Assembly (NCBI GenBank): GCA_020725105.1
Contig: DYFQ01000020.1
Location: forward strand, 1-48,485
Reading direction: 5' to 3'
Source: Symbiobacterium thermophilum
GTDB lineage: Bacteria > Bacillota > Sulfobacillia > DYFQ01
Length of the DNA: 48,485 bases
The translations under genes were made by a program, and so were the position numbers. A model generated the notes under the pieces. The model was not told the origin of the DNA and did no database searches. It saw only the letters and a program-made list of their open reading frames with translations. Below are positions 1 through 8,250 of the stretch, one piece after another; the stretch's first letter is position 1; each line of letters opens with the position of its first letter.

Positions 1-317
1 TCGGCGGGCCGGGCCGGCGGTTGGGCGGGCCGTGGCCGCTGAGCCGCCGGGGGAGCCGCCCGGGGCGCGGGTGGCGCCGCCCGCAGTGGCCGGGGCGGCG
101 GCGTTGCCGCCTTGATCGGCCTGGGCTGAGGAGCCCGGGCGCCCGGGTCAGCCCTGGCCGGCGAGGCCAGCGCCGCCTTGACCTTGTCCACCAGTTCCGG
201 GTCCACCAGCGACATGTGGTTCTTGGTATCCGCTCCCAGCCCTTCGAGCACCGCGAGCAGCCGCCTGGACGAGACCCCAAGGTCCCGGGCAAGTTCGTAA
301 ACGCGAACAGCGGTCAA
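1..317 (-). CDS. infB: Translation initiation factor IF-2, N-terminal part (runs off window)
   Basis: IF-2 is the GTPase that places initiator tRNA on the 30S subunit. Only the N-terminus is present. The first 45 or so residues form the IF2_N helical domain (VRVYELARDLGVSS, then the KNHMSLVDPELV region). A Pro/Ala/Arg-rich linker follows, as is usual before the G domain. I chose the TTG start at 317 because GAGGAG lies about 9 nt upstream and the reading begins with the conserved TAVRVYELA; the nearby GTG is out of frame. It follows rnpM in the rimP-nusA-rnpM-infB order. The small L7Ae-like gene ylxQ, often between rnpM and infB, is absent here. The GTPase and tRNA-binding domains lie outside the window. 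Identity is secure from motif and synteny. Confidence 0.93.
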   Translation of the reverse strand, partial: MTAVRVYELARDLGVSSRRLLAVLEGLGADTKNHMSLVDPELVDKVKAALASPARADPGARAPQPRPIKAATPPPRPLRAAPPAPRAAPPAAQRPRPAQPPARPA

Positions 318-379
318 TCCCGGTCACTCCTCTCGGCCGCCTGCAGCCCGGCCCGGGGCGGCGCCCGTCAGCCGTCCCG

Positions 380-712
380 TCACGGCTCCGGTTTTCTCGC
401 CAGAAGCTGCTGGCGGGAGATGCGATGGCGTTTGGGCGGCCGGACCGGCGGCCGGCTGGCCGCCTCGCGGAGAACCCCGGCGAGGTGCGGCTCGAGCTTG
501 ACCTCCAGCGCCCGTTCCAGCCGCTCGTTTCTGAAAGCTGCTTCCAGGCAGGCCGGGTCGGGGCACACGTACGCGCCACGCCCCGACCGCTTCCCGGTGG
601 GGTCAACTTCCACCGTCCCGGCCGGGGTCCGGACCACCCGGATGAGTTCACGCTTGGCCTTCATCTGCTGGCAACCCAGGCACAGCCGCATGGGGACCCG
701 TTTCCTGGGCAC
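380..712 (-). CDS. rnpM: RNase P modulator RnpM (YlxR family)
   Basis: This 110-residue protein belongs to the YlxR family, an RNA-binding protein that in B. subtilis modulates RNase P. The family signature is visible at the start: R-x-C-x-x-C in RLCLGCQQ, then ELIRVVR, the GRGAYVCPDPACLEAA block, and basic residues throughout. Start is GTG at 712 with GAGGGA 7 nt upstream. It sits between nusA and infB, its standard place, and is presumably cotranscribed with them. The C-terminal 40 residues are rich in Arg and Pro and are not conserved. Family assignment is confident; the RNase P role is carried over from work on Bacillus. Confidence 0.93.
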   Translation of the reverse strand: MPRKRVPMRLCLGCQQMKAKRELIRVVRTPAGTVEVDPTGKRSGRGAYVCPDPACLEAAFRNERLERALEVKLEPHLAGVLREAASRPPVRPPKRHRISRQQLLARKPEP

Positions 713-772
713 GGTTCGATCCCTCGTTCCCGCCGTCTGCCGCGGCGGCCGGCCGCCCCGACCCGCCGCATA

Positions 773-1930
773 TCAGGTGGTGTCCTCGGTCTCCTCGCCG
801 CCGCTCAGGGTGGCGCCGACCGCGTCCTCCTCCGCCGCCTGCTCCCCTTCCTCCGCTTCCTCCACTTCAGGCTCGGCCTCGGCTCGGGCCAGTTCCTCGG
901 CCCACTGGCTCTCCGACCGGATGTCAATCTTCCAGCCGGTCAACCTGGCGGCCAGCCGGGCGTTCTGGCCCTCCTTGCCGATGGCCAGGGAAAGCTGGTG
1001 GTCGGGAACCACCACCCGGGCCACCCGGTTGGCCTCGTCGAGGTAAACCGCGACAGTTCTGGCGGGAGAGAGGGCGTTGCCCACGAAGGCGGCGGCGTCG
1101 CGGTCCCACCGAACGATGTCGATCTTCTCGCCCCGCAACTCGGAGACCACCTGCTGCACGCGAACACCCTTCGGGCCGACGCAGGCGCCGACGGGATCAA
1201 CGTGGGGCACGTTGGAGGACACCGCCACCTTGGCCCGGGAACCCGGTTCGCGGCTGATGGCCTTGATCTCCACCACCCCGTCGTGAATCTCCGGCACTTC
1301 CATCTCGAAAAGGCGCTTCACCAGGCCGGGGTGGGTGCGAGAGATGAAGATCTGCGGCCCCTTGGTGGTCTTCCTGACTTCAACGATGTAGAGCTTCAGC
1401 CGGTCGCCCTGCCGGTAGCGCTCGCCAGGGCTCTGCTCCGACGGCAGCAGGATGGCCTCGGCCCGGCCCAGGTCGACGAGGACGTTGCGGCCTTCCATCC
1501 GTTGCACGATCCCGGTGACGATGTCACCTTCCCGGCTGGAATACTCCTCGAAGATGATCCCGCGCTCGGCCTCCCGGATCCGCTGCACCACCACCTGCTT
1601 GGCGGTCTGCGCGGCGATACGGCCAAACTCCCGCGGGGTCACTTCCACCTCGACCTCGTCGCCGACCTGAACGTCGTCGAGAAGTTCCTGCGCCTCCTTC
1701 AGCGACATCTGGCCCAGCGGGTCGGTCACCTTTTCCACCACGGTCCTGGTGGCCAGCACCCGGACCTCGCCCGTGTCCCGCTCCACCTCGACCCGGACGT
1801 TCTGGCCCGAGCCGAAGTTCTTGCGGTAAGCGGAGATAAGGGCCTGCTCGATCGCCTCCAGCAGGAGTTCCTTGGGGATGCCCTTTTCGTCCTGGATCTG
1901 GTCCAGAGCCGCGATGAAATCCAGGTTCAA
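773..1930 (-). CDS. nusA: Transcription termination/antitermination factor NusA
   Basis: NusA binds RNA polymerase and nascent RNA and modulates pausing and termination. The 385-residue protein shows the N-terminal RNAP-binding domain (LDFIAALDQIQDEKGIP), an S1 domain around residues 130-200, and two KH domains (GACVGPKGVRVQ and LAIGKEGQNARLAA). It ends in an acidic tail (EVEEAEEGEQ), as in most Bacillota forms. The start is TTG at 1930: GGGAGGG lies about 8 nt upstream, and the TTG overlaps the rimP TGA as TTGA, which suggests translational coupling. A longer reading frame upstream belongs to the rimP overlap and is not used. Confidence 0.95.
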   Translation of the reverse strand: MNLDFIAALDQIQDEKGIPKELLLEAIEQALISAYRKNFGSGQNVRVEVERDTGEVRVLATRTVVEKVTDPLGQMSLKEAQELLDDVQVGDEVEVEVTPREFGRIAAQTAKQVVVQRIREAERGIIFEEYSSREGDIVTGIVQRMEGRNVLVDLGRAEAILLPSEQSPGERYRQGDRLKLYIVEVRKTTKGPQIFISRTHPGLVKRLFEMEVPEIHDGVVEIKAISREPGSRAKVAVSSNVPHVDPVGACVGPKGVRVQQVVSELRGEKIDIVRWDRDAAAFVGNALSPARTVAVYLDEANRVARVVVPDHQLSLAIGKEGQNARLAARLTGWKIDIRSESQWAEELARAEAEPEVEEAEEGEQAAEEDAVGATLSGGEETEDTT

Positions 1931-2430
1931 AGCTTCACCCTCCCGTCTCTCCGCCGCCCGGGCTCCGGCTCGCCCTCGAAGTGCAGGCGGGCCCGGGCCA
2001 CCTGGGGTCGGGGGATGCGCACCGTTGTCCCCGCTGCCACGAGCACGACGACATCGTCCTCCAGGCCCACCAGCTTGCCGACCCACCGCTTGCGCCCGTC
2101 CACGGGGGAGCAGGTGCGCACCTCGACCTGGCGCCCGGCGAAACGCCGGTAGTCGGCGTCCCGCTTGAGCGGCCGGTCGAGCCCCGGCGAAGCGACCTCC
2201 AGCACGTAGCGCTCGGCCACGGGCAGCCGCAGGTCCAGCGCGGGGCTCAGCAGTTCGGAAAAGGCCTGGCAGTCATCGAGGCTGATGCCGCCGGGCCGGT
2301 CGACCGTGGCCCGGAGCACCCAGCGCCCGGCCTCCTTCTTGAACTCCACGTCGACCAGGTCGTAGCCGTGGGTCCTGGCCAGAGGTTCGGCTATCTCCCA
2401 CACGCTTTCGATGGTCCGCTGCCGGTTCAC
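1927..2430 (-). CDS. rimP: Ribosome maturation factor RimP
   Basis: RimP acts late in assembly of the 30S subunit. The 167-residue product has the N-terminal alpha/beta domain with GYDLVDVEF and VDRPGGISLDDC, then the YVLEVASPGLDRPL signature shared by the family, then a C-terminal SH3-like domain. The start is GTG at 2430 with GGAGGGG directly upstream at good spacing. It is first in the rimP-nusA-rnpM-infB operon and its stop overlaps the nusA start. The last 15 residues are charged and unconserved. Confidence 0.94.
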   Translation of the reverse strand: MNRQRTIESVWEIAEPLARTHGYDLVDVEFKKEAGRWVLRATVDRPGGISLDDCQAFSELLSPALDLRLPVAERYVLEVASPGLDRPLKRDADYRRFAGRQVEVRTCSPVDGRKRWVGKLVGLEDDVVVLVAAGTTVRIPRPQVARARLHFEGEPEPGRRRDGRVKL

Positions 2431-2482
2431 GGATTCCCCTCCGGCCGGGCCGCGACCGTGGCGCGTCCCCCATAACGTGCGA

Positions 2483-2506
2483 AGAGTGGGTTCGCTCACC
2501 CACTCT
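2483..2506 (-). promoter_or_regulatory. Hairpin in the rimP leader
   Basis: A perfect 9-bp stem (AGAGTGGGT/ACCCACTCT, loop 6) lies about 50 nt before the rimP start. No T-run follows on either strand, so it is not a clear terminator. It could be an attenuator or an RNA processing site. This part of the leader has lower G+C than its surroundings. Confidence 0.3.
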
Positions 2507-2587
2507 CACCGCCAAAACAACCCTGATGCTTCGGCCGCCCCGAGACGAGGCGCCACGTGGCGCGAGGGCCCCAGGCGCCTCGCCCCG

Positions 2588-2616
2588 AGTATAGCACAAG
2601 GCCCCCGGGGCCGCAA
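2588..2616 (-). promoter_or_regulatory. Predicted sigma-A promoter of the rimP-nusA-infB operon
   Basis: On the minus strand a -35 TTGCGG (2616-2611) is followed after 17 bp by a -10 TATACT (2593-2588). It lies in the only gap upstream of rimP and leaves a leader of about 150 nt. Confidence 0.5.
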
Positions 2617-2627
2617 GGAACGGGCCG

Positions 2628-3299
2628 CTAGTGGCTGTGCTCCACCGAACGCATGCCCGGTACGCCCATCAGCTCCTCAAGGGCCCGGGGCAGCCGCTCC
2701 CTGGTCCCGACGTGTACCGCCAGCTCTATCTGGACCAGGTCGTCGATGCCGGTCGGGTTCATCCGGACGTCTTCGATGTTGATCCCGTTGTTGCCCAGGA
2801 TGGAGCCGATCCGGCCCAGCTGGCCCGGTTGGTCTACCAGCACCAGGCTGATGCTGTGGTGGCGCTTGCCGAAGGCCCACCGGCGCTCCCACCGGGAAAG
2901 GGCCGACAGCGCGAAGAGCACGAGCGCCGTGGTGCCCACCGCACCCAGGTAAAACCCACCGCCCACCGCCAGACCGATGCCGGCGGCCACCCACAGGCTG
3001 GCGGCGGTGGTAAGACCCCTGATCGTCACACCCTCCCGGAGGATCGTCCCGGCCCCGAGAAAGCCGATCCCCGAGACGACCTGAGCGGCGATCCGGCCGG
3101 GATCCACGTTGGACCCGGGACCCCCGTAAGCCGCCCACATGCCGATGCTGACCATCATGATCAGCGCGGAGCCGGCGCAGACGAGGATGTGGGTCCGCAA
3201 GCCTGCCGGCCGGTTCTGCCGTTCCCTCTCGTAGCCGATGACCCCGCCGAAAAGCAGTGCCAGGACCAACCGGGCCAGCAACTCAAGCTCGGAGACCAT
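2628..3299 (-). CDS. MgtC/SapB family membrane protein with C-terminal ACT-like domain
   Basis: The 223-residue protein has the MgtC signature: IGYERERQNRPAGLRTHILVC in short blocks, the QVVSGIGFLGAG motif, and LTTAASLWV. Four to five hydrophobic segments span residues 8-135. The C-terminal 80 residues resemble an ACT-type domain (LVDQPGQLGRIGSILGNNGINIEDV), as in many Bacillota MgtC homologs. MgtC proteins are linked to Mg2+ limitation and acid stress and modulate membrane ATPase activity in pathogens; the role here is unknown. Start is ATG at 3299 behind GGAGGTG. It stands downstream of the glycosyltransferase gene on the same strand and is followed by the rimP promoter gap. Confidence 0.88.
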   Translation of the reverse strand: MVSELELLARLVLALLFGGVIGYERERQNRPAGLRTHILVCAGSALIMMVSIGMWAAYGGPGSNVDPGRIAAQVVSGIGFLGAGTILREGVTIRGLTTAASLWVAAGIGLAVGGGFYLGAVGTTALVLFALSALSRWERRWAFGKRHHSISLVLVDQPGQLGRIGSILGNNGINIEDVRMNPTGIDDLVQIELAVHVGTRERLPRALEELMGVPGMRSVEHSH

Positions 3300-3380
3300 A
3301 GCGGTTCACCTCCACATCCCCGGTCTCTGTATCGGCTTTCTCGGCACCGCCCTGAAGCCGGCCGCCGGGGCAGGCCCGCC

Positions 3381-4013
3381 CTAGCCGCAGGCGGACCTGA
3401 CGACCTCCCAGTACATTCTAACCCGCCAGAGCAAGCCGCGGAGCAGGCCCTTTTTCTCCTCTTTCATGACCTGGGCCACGCCCGGCAGCGCCACGGAGAC
3501 CACCCGCCTGCCGCTACGGGCGGCATGGCGCGAAAGGAGCAGGTCGATCCCGTACCCCACCCGGTCGGGGATCTCGAGCCCGCGAAGACAGTCCCGGCGC
3601 AGGGCGCGCTGGCCCGACAGGGAAGGGGTCAGCCGCTGCGCCAGGTCGGTGGCCAGGCGTCCCCCGACGAAGATGCCGACCGTCATGTCGGCCTGGCCGG
3701 ACAGTACGGGGGCCAGCAGGCGCTCCACGTGGCCAGCCTGGAAGCCCGTCAGGTCCGCGTCGATGAAGAGCAGCACCTCGGCGTCGGTGGCGTCGATGCC
3801 GGCCTTGAGGGCCGCCCCCTTGCCCCGATTCTGGGGGAAGGAGACGACGCGCGCGCCCCACCGGCCGGCCACCTCGGCGGTGCCGTCGGTGGACCCGTCC
3901 GAAACGACCACCACCTCGTCAACGGCCGGCGCGGCCTTGAGCGCTGCCAGGACCGGGCCGATGGTCGACGCCTCGTTGTAAGCCGGGACGACAGCCGCTA
4001 CTTTCAGCCCCAC
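3381..4013 (-). CDS. Family 2 glycosyltransferase (GT-A fold)
   Basis: This 210-residue cytoplasmic protein has the GT2 N-terminal fold: VAAVVPAYNEASTIG, the SDGSTDGT nucleotide-binding loop, the NRGKGAALKAG helix and the metal-binding D-x-D as FIDADLTG. No transmembrane segment is present, so it is not a processive synthase. The closest style is the polyprenol-phosphate or glucosyl-3-phosphoglycerate type, but the acceptor cannot be read from the sequence. The start is GTG at 4013 with GGAGGG upstream; a longer frame would run into proS. It lies 56 nt after proS on the same strand and may be cotranscribed with it. Confidence 0.83.
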   Translation of the reverse strand: MGLKVAAVVPAYNEASTIGPVLAALKAAPAVDEVVVVSDGSTDGTAEVAGRWGARVVSFPQNRGKGAALKAGIDATDAEVLLFIDADLTGFQAGHVERLLAPVLSGQADMTVGIFVGGRLATDLAQRLTPSLSGQRALRRDCLRGLEIPDRVGYGIDLLLSRHAARSGRRVVSVALPGVAQVMKEEKKGLLRGLLWRVRMYWEVVRSACG

Positions 4014-4069
4014 CGCCCTCCCTCCGGTTTTGACCCGGTCTTGGGGCACCACGCCTGGCCGGCCGGCGG

Positions 4070-5563
4070 TCAATAGGCCCGGGCGAAGACCACCGTGTGC
4101 CGGGCTTCTTCGGCGCAGGTAACGCACCTCCTGCCCCCGCCCTCCAGGGTCCTGCCCTCAGACGGCGCGCCGTCGAAGGGAATGCACCGCAGGCTGGCGC
4201 CGCTGGCTTCCCGCACCCTGAGTTCGCAGGCCTGGTTGCCACACCAGCCGCTGACGACGAACCCGCGCCGGGCGTCGATGGTCCCTTTCAGTTCCCCGAG
4301 GTTGGCCGCTTCCCGGGTGTTTTCGTCCATGAACCGCCGGGCGCGGTCAAAGAGGCTGGTCTGGATGGTTGCCAGCAGTCCAGCCACGGCGGACCCGAGT
4401 CCCTCCCTGGCCAGTCCGGTCTTTTCGCCGCTGTCCCGGCGCGCCGCCAGCACCTCGCCGCGGGCGAGGTCCCGAGGGCCGATCTCCATCCGCAACGGTA
4501 CGCCCCGCAGTTCCCACTCGTTGAACTTCCAGCCGGGGCTGTACTCCTCCCGGTCGTCAAGGTGGGCCCTGACGCCGGCGGCCTGCAGTTCCCGCAGCAC
4601 GCCCCGGGCCGCCTCGAGCACCCGCGCCCGTTCACGCTGGGGACCGACCGGTACCACCACCGCCTGGATGGGTGCGACCCGTGGCGGCAGCACCAGGCCC
4701 CGGTCGTCTCCGTGGACCATGATGAGGGCCCCGATCAGCCGGGTCGACGCCCCCCACGACGTCTGGTGGACGTGCTTCAACTGCCCGTCGGCGTCCAGGA
4801 ACCTGATGCCCAACACCTCGGCAAAGCCCGTCCCCAGGTAGTGGGAGGTTCCGGCCTGCAGCGCCCGCCCGTCGGTCATCAGCGCCTCGATGGTGTAGGT
4901 CCTGACGGCGCCTGCGAATTTCTCCAGGTCGGACTTGACTCCCGCCACCACGGGAATGGCCAGGAGTTCGTGGGCCATGTCGCGGTAGACCTCGAGCATC
5001 AGCCGGGTCCGGGCCTCGGCGTCCGCCTCGTCCCGGTGGGCCGTGTGGCCTTCCTGCCACAGAAACTCCGTGGTGCGGAGAAACGGCGAGGTCCGCTTCT
5101 CCCACCGGAGCACGTTGCCCCACTGGTTGATGAGGACCGGCAGGTCCCGGTACGACTGGATCCACCGGGCGTACATGGTCCCGATGATTGTCTCGGAGGT
5201 CGGCCGGACCACGTACCGCTCGGCCAGTTGCTCCTCGCCCACGTGGGTGACCCAGGGCACCTCCGGCGCGAAGCCCTCGATGTGCTCGGCCTCCTTGCGG
5301 AAGATGCTCTCCGGGATGAGCAGCGGGAAGTAGGCGTTCTGCACTCCCGTGGCCTTGAACCGGCGGTCCAGGTCCTGCTGGATCGACTCCCAGATGGCGT
5401 AGCCGTAGGGCTTGAAGACGATGCAGCCCCGGACCGGCGCGTAGTCCGCCAGGTCGGCCCGGAGGACCACGTCGGTGTACCAGGCCGAATAATCCTCGCT
5501 CCTGGGCGTTATCGCCTTGACGTATGCCCGCTCCCGGGCAGCCTCGTGGGCTTCGTGAGCCAT
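4070..5563 (-). CDS. proS: Prolyl-tRNA synthetase, archaeal/eukaryotic-like type without editing insertion
   Basis: The 497-residue enzyme charges tRNA(Pro) with proline. It shows the class II motifs near FKPYGYAIWE, VRPTSETIIG and the WQEGHTAH block, then an anticodon-binding domain, and ends in the C-terminal zinc-binding-like domain (CVTCAEEA) with a final Tyr, as in the short ProRS type. The bacterial editing insertion is missing, which fits the roughly 480-residue family. Start is ATG at 5563 behind GGAGGA at about 8 nt; the ATG at 5571 is out of frame. A T-box leader and a good promoter sit directly upstream, so expression should follow uncharged tRNA(Pro). Confidence 0.95.
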   Translation of the reverse strand: MAHEAHEAARERAYVKAITPRSEDYSAWYTDVVLRADLADYAPVRGCIVFKPYGYAIWESIQQDLDRRFKATGVQNAYFPLLIPESIFRKEAEHIEGFAPEVPWVTHVGEEQLAERYVVRPTSETIIGTMYARWIQSYRDLPVLINQWGNVLRWEKRTSPFLRTTEFLWQEGHTAHRDEADAEARTRLMLEVYRDMAHELLAIPVVAGVKSDLEKFAGAVRTYTIEALMTDGRALQAGTSHYLGTGFAEVLGIRFLDADGQLKHVHQTSWGASTRLIGALIMVHGDDRGLVLPPRVAPIQAVVVPVGPQRERARVLEAARGVLRELQAAGVRAHLDDREEYSPGWKFNEWELRGVPLRMEIGPRDLARGEVLAARRDSGEKTGLAREGLGSAVAGLLATIQTSLFDRARRFMDENTREAANLGELKGTIDARRGFVVSGWCGNQACELRVREASGASLRCIPFDGAPSEGRTLEGGGRRCVTCAEEARHTVVFARAY

Positions 5564-5593
5564 GCTGCCATCCTCCTCGCCGGGTCTGGGTGA

Positions 5594-5880
5594 CAAACGA
5601 AAGACGCCTCCGCCCCAAGGGGCGAAAGGCGTCGCCTCCCGCGGTACCACCCTCGTTGGCCGCCAGCGCGGCTGGCGGCCCACTCGTCCGGAACGCGGCT
5701 TCCGACCGGATAACCGCCGGTGTCCGACCGGCTCGCCGCCGGCCGGCGGCTCGGGGGTGGGTGGCTCGGGTCCGGTACCGGGCCTCGCAGCCGGGTCTTG
5801 ACCCGGGCCCGGTTCTCTTCGTACCGGACTGGCCGGCTCGGCCCCCTCATCGCGCCGCTGGCTCGATGCACGTCAGGACG
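5594..5880 (-). promoter_or_regulatory. T-box leader controlling proS
   Basis: On the minus strand the canonical T-box antiterminator sequence GAGGGTGGTACCGCGG is present (plus 5640-5654). It is followed by a strong GC hairpin (5602-5635, arms GACGCC...GGCGTC and CGCCCC/GGGGCG) and TTTCGTTTG. This is the expected antiterminator/terminator pair just before an aminoacyl-tRNA synthetase gene. The 5' half should hold Stem I with a proline specifier codon; I did not fold it, so the specifier is not assigned. The transcript start is placed about 7 nt after the -10 at 5887. Confidence 0.88.
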
Positions 5881-5886
5881 CGACTC

Positions 5887-5915
5887 ATTCTACCAGAACC
5901 GGACCCGCCAGTCAA
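5887..5915 (-). promoter_or_regulatory. Predicted sigma-A promoter of the proS T-box transcript
   Basis: On the minus strand TTGACT (5915-5910), a 17-bp spacer and TAGAAT (5892-5887) make a near-consensus promoter. A possible ispG terminator (GCCGGC arms, then CTCTTTT) overlaps the -35 from the upstream side. Confidence 0.7.
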
Positions 5916-5960
5916 AAGAGGCCGGCCCAGTCCCGGGCACCGCCGCCGGCTTCCTTCCGG

Positions 5961-7073
5961 TCACCCGCCGCCGGTCGTTTGCTCCCCGGACCGCTCAGGC
6001 GCCCCCTCCGCCGCCTCGGCCAGCACCGCCTGGAGTTCGGACAGCAGCGCGGCCACCGCCTCCGCCTCGGGCACCTGCCGGACGATCTGGCCGCCCCGGA
6101 AGATGACGCCACGGCCGGGCCCGCCGGCGACTCCCACGTCGGCGCCCCGGGCCTCGCCCGGCCCGTTCACGACGCAGCCCATGACCGCCACCCGGATGGG
6201 CTCCCTGACGCCGGCCAGAGCCTCTTCCACCTGGGCGACCAGCTTGAACAGGTCCACCTCGCACCGCCCGCAACTGGGGCACGAGATGACCACCGGACCC
6301 TTCTGGCGGAGGTCCAGGGCCTTCAGGATCTCGAAGCCTACCCGCACCTCTTCCACGGCATCGCCGGTCAACGACACCCTGATGGTGTCGCCGATGCCCC
6401 TGAAGAGGAGGTAACCGATGCCGATGGCCGACTTGATGGTCCCCACGGACGGCGTTCCCGCCTCGGTGACGCCCAGGTGCAGGGGGTAGACCACTTTCCG
6501 GGCGATGAGCTCGTAGGCCTGGATCATCAGGGGCACGTCGGAAGCCTTCAGTGAAATCACGATGTCGTAGAAGTCCATGGCTTCCAGGATTTTCACGTGT
6601 CGCAGGGCCGACTCCACCATGGCCTCGGCGGTGGGCCGGCCGTAACGCTCCAGCAGGTCCCGCTCGAGGGAGCCGGCGTTGACGCCAATGCGGATGGGCA
6701 CCTTGCGGGCCCGCGCCTTTTCCACGACCTGCCGGACGAATTCTTCGCGGCCGATGTTGCCGGGGTTCAGCCGGAGCTTGTCGACGCCCTGGTCCAGGGC
6801 GGCGAGGGCCAGCTGATAGTTGAAGTGGATGTCCGCCACCAGGGGCAGGTTGATCCTGGACCGGATAGCCCCCAGGGCGCGGGCGGCCGCGGGATCCGGC
6901 ACCGCGACCCGCACGATCTCGCAGCCGGCGTCCTCAAGCCGTTTTATCTCATCGACGGTGGCGTTCACGTCGCGGGTGTCCGTCTTGGCCATGGACTGGA
7001 CCGCCACGGGCGCGCCGCCACCGATCACCACGTTGCCTACGGTAACCGCCCGGCTCTTGCGTACCCCCTGCAT
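5961..7073 (-). CDS. ispG: 4-hydroxy-3-methylbut-2-enyl diphosphate synthase (flavodoxin/ferredoxin)
   Basis: IspG converts methylerythritol cyclodiphosphate to HMBPP in the MEP isoprenoid pathway, using a [4Fe-4S] cluster. The 370-residue protein has the TIM-barrel N-terminus (PVAVQSMAKTDTRDV, VADIHFNYQLAL, KLRLNPGNIG) and the cluster ligands in ISCPSCGRC and MGCVVNGPGEA. Start is ATG at 7073 with a G-rich Shine-Dalgarno; the longer frame adds an unconserved N-terminus. It follows rseP after 135 nt. Its presence implies a working MEP pathway, which makes the broken dxr upstream puzzling. The last 30 residues are low-complexity Ala/Glu. Confidence 0.96.
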   Translation of the reverse strand: MQGVRKSRAVTVGNVVIGGGAPVAVQSMAKTDTRDVNATVDEIKRLEDAGCEIVRVAVPDPAAARALGAIRSRINLPLVADIHFNYQLALAALDQGVDKLRLNPGNIGREEFVRQVVEKARARKVPIRIGVNAGSLERDLLERYGRPTAEAMVESALRHVKILEAMDFYDIVISLKASDVPLMIQAYELIARKVVYPLHLGVTEAGTPSVGTIKSAIGIGYLLFRGIGDTIRVSLTGDAVEEVRVGFEILKALDLRQKGPVVISCPSCGRCEVDLFKLVAQVEEALAGVREPIRVAVMGCVVNGPGEARGADVGVAGGPGRGVIFRGGQIVRQVPEAEAVAALLSELQAVLAEAAEGAPERSGEQTTGGG

Positions 7074-7132
7074 CCAGCACCCCCCACCGGCCGGCCGGCC
7101 GCTTCGCAGACGGCTGAGTCCCGACAAGGTTC

Positions 7133-7138
7133 ATTATA
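7133..7138 (-). promoter_or_regulatory. Candidate -10 box upstream of ispG
   Basis: A perfect TATAAT on the minus strand lies 60 nt before the ispG start, in the gap after rseP. A TG stands directly before it. No good -35 is seen at 16-18 bp, so the promoter is tentative. Confidence 0.35.
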
Positions 7139-7208
7139 CATCGACGTGGCTGCCGGCCCGGGGACCGCGCGGGCCGGGCGCGCCGGTAGCCCGGCCGGCC
7201 CGCAGCGG

Positions 7209-8243
7209 CTAGAGGCCGGGCGCCGACAGCCGCTGGATATCCCGGTAGGTCACCAGCAGGATGAGGAGGATGAGCAGGGCGAAGCCGACGAGGTGGATGA
7301 AGTTTTCCTTCTCGGGGTCCATGGGCCGGCCGCGGACGCCTTCAACGGCGAGAAAGACGAGCCGGGACCCGTCAAGGGCCGGGATGGGCAACAGGTTGAT
7401 GAAGCCCAGGTTGGCCGAGAGCACGGCGGCGAGCCAGATCAGGTTGGCCAGCCCCTGCCGGGCCTGCTCGCCGATCATGCCGATGATGCCCACCGGCCCG
7501 GCCACCTCGGCCGTTCCCTGACCCCGCAGCAGCATCCCGAGGCTGTGGGCCCACAGCAAGGCGATCCGCCCCGTGTGGCTGACGCCGCGGTAGAGGGCGC
7601 TCAGGGGATCCAGGCGGCGCACCACCACCTGTGGCGAGAGCCCGATGAACCCCTGCCCCGGCCGCTGCGGGTGTTCGGCCGGCGTCACGGTGAGGGTGAT
7701 CTCTCGTCCCTGCCGCTCGATGAGGAAGGCCAGGGGAACCCCCTGGTGCTGCTGGACGGTGACCACCAGGTCCGTCCATTGCCGAACCGGCGTGCCGTCG
7801 ATGGCCAGCACCCTGTCGCCCGGCCGGAGCCCGGCCTCGGCGGCGGGGTAACCGTCCAGCACCTCGCCGATGGCGGTCGATTCGGCGGTGGCCATGCCAT
7901 AAACCGCAAAGACCAGGGCAAACAGCACGGTGGCCAGGATGAAGTTCATGGCCGGCCCGGCGGCGATGACCATGAAGCGCCGGCCGACCGGCTGACGGTT
8001 GAACCCGCGGGCGTCGTCCTGGTCTTCCGGCCCCAGGCCCACCATCCGGACAAAGCCACCCAGAGGGAACAGGCGCCACGAGTACACCGTCTCCCGCCGG
8101 CGCGCCGACACCAGAACGGGGCCGAAGCCCAGGGCGAACTCCTTGACCGGGATTCCCGCCCGCCTGGCCAGGAGAAAGTGCCCCAGTTCGTGAATGAAGA
8201 TGAGGAGCCCGAAGACCAGGACCGACGCGACGAAGGTGCTCAC
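7209..8243 (-). CDS. rseP: Site-2 protease RseP/RasP family, intramembrane zinc metalloprotease
   Basis: This 344-residue M50B protease cleaves transmembrane substrates such as anti-sigma factors. The zinc motif HELGH is at residues 18-22 in the first membrane helix. A PDZ domain follows at about 120-190 (AEAGLRPGDRVLAIDGTPV). The second active-site motif is NLLPIPALDGSRL near residue 285, and a last helix ends the protein. Start is GTG at 8243. It lies 7 nt after the dxr reading frame, the same order as in Bacillus (dxr-rasP), so it is in the uppS-cdsA-dxr operon. Topology and length match the family. Confidence 0.95.
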   Translation of the reverse strand: MSTFVASVLVFGLLIFIHELGHFLLARRAGIPVKEFALGFGPVLVSARRRETVYSWRLFPLGGFVRMVGLGPEDQDDARGFNRQPVGRRFMVIAAGPAMNFILATVLFALVFAVYGMATAESTAIGEVLDGYPAAEAGLRPGDRVLAIDGTPVRQWTDLVVTVQQHQGVPLAFLIERQGREITLTVTPAEHPQRPGQGFIGLSPQVVVRRLDPLSALYRGVSHTGRIALLWAHSLGMLLRGQGTAEVAGPVGIIGMIGEQARQGLANLIWLAAVLSANLGFINLLPIPALDGSRLVFLAVEGVRGRPMDPEKENFIHLVGFALLILLILLVTYRDIQRLSAPGL

Positions 8244-8250
8244 CTGCTGC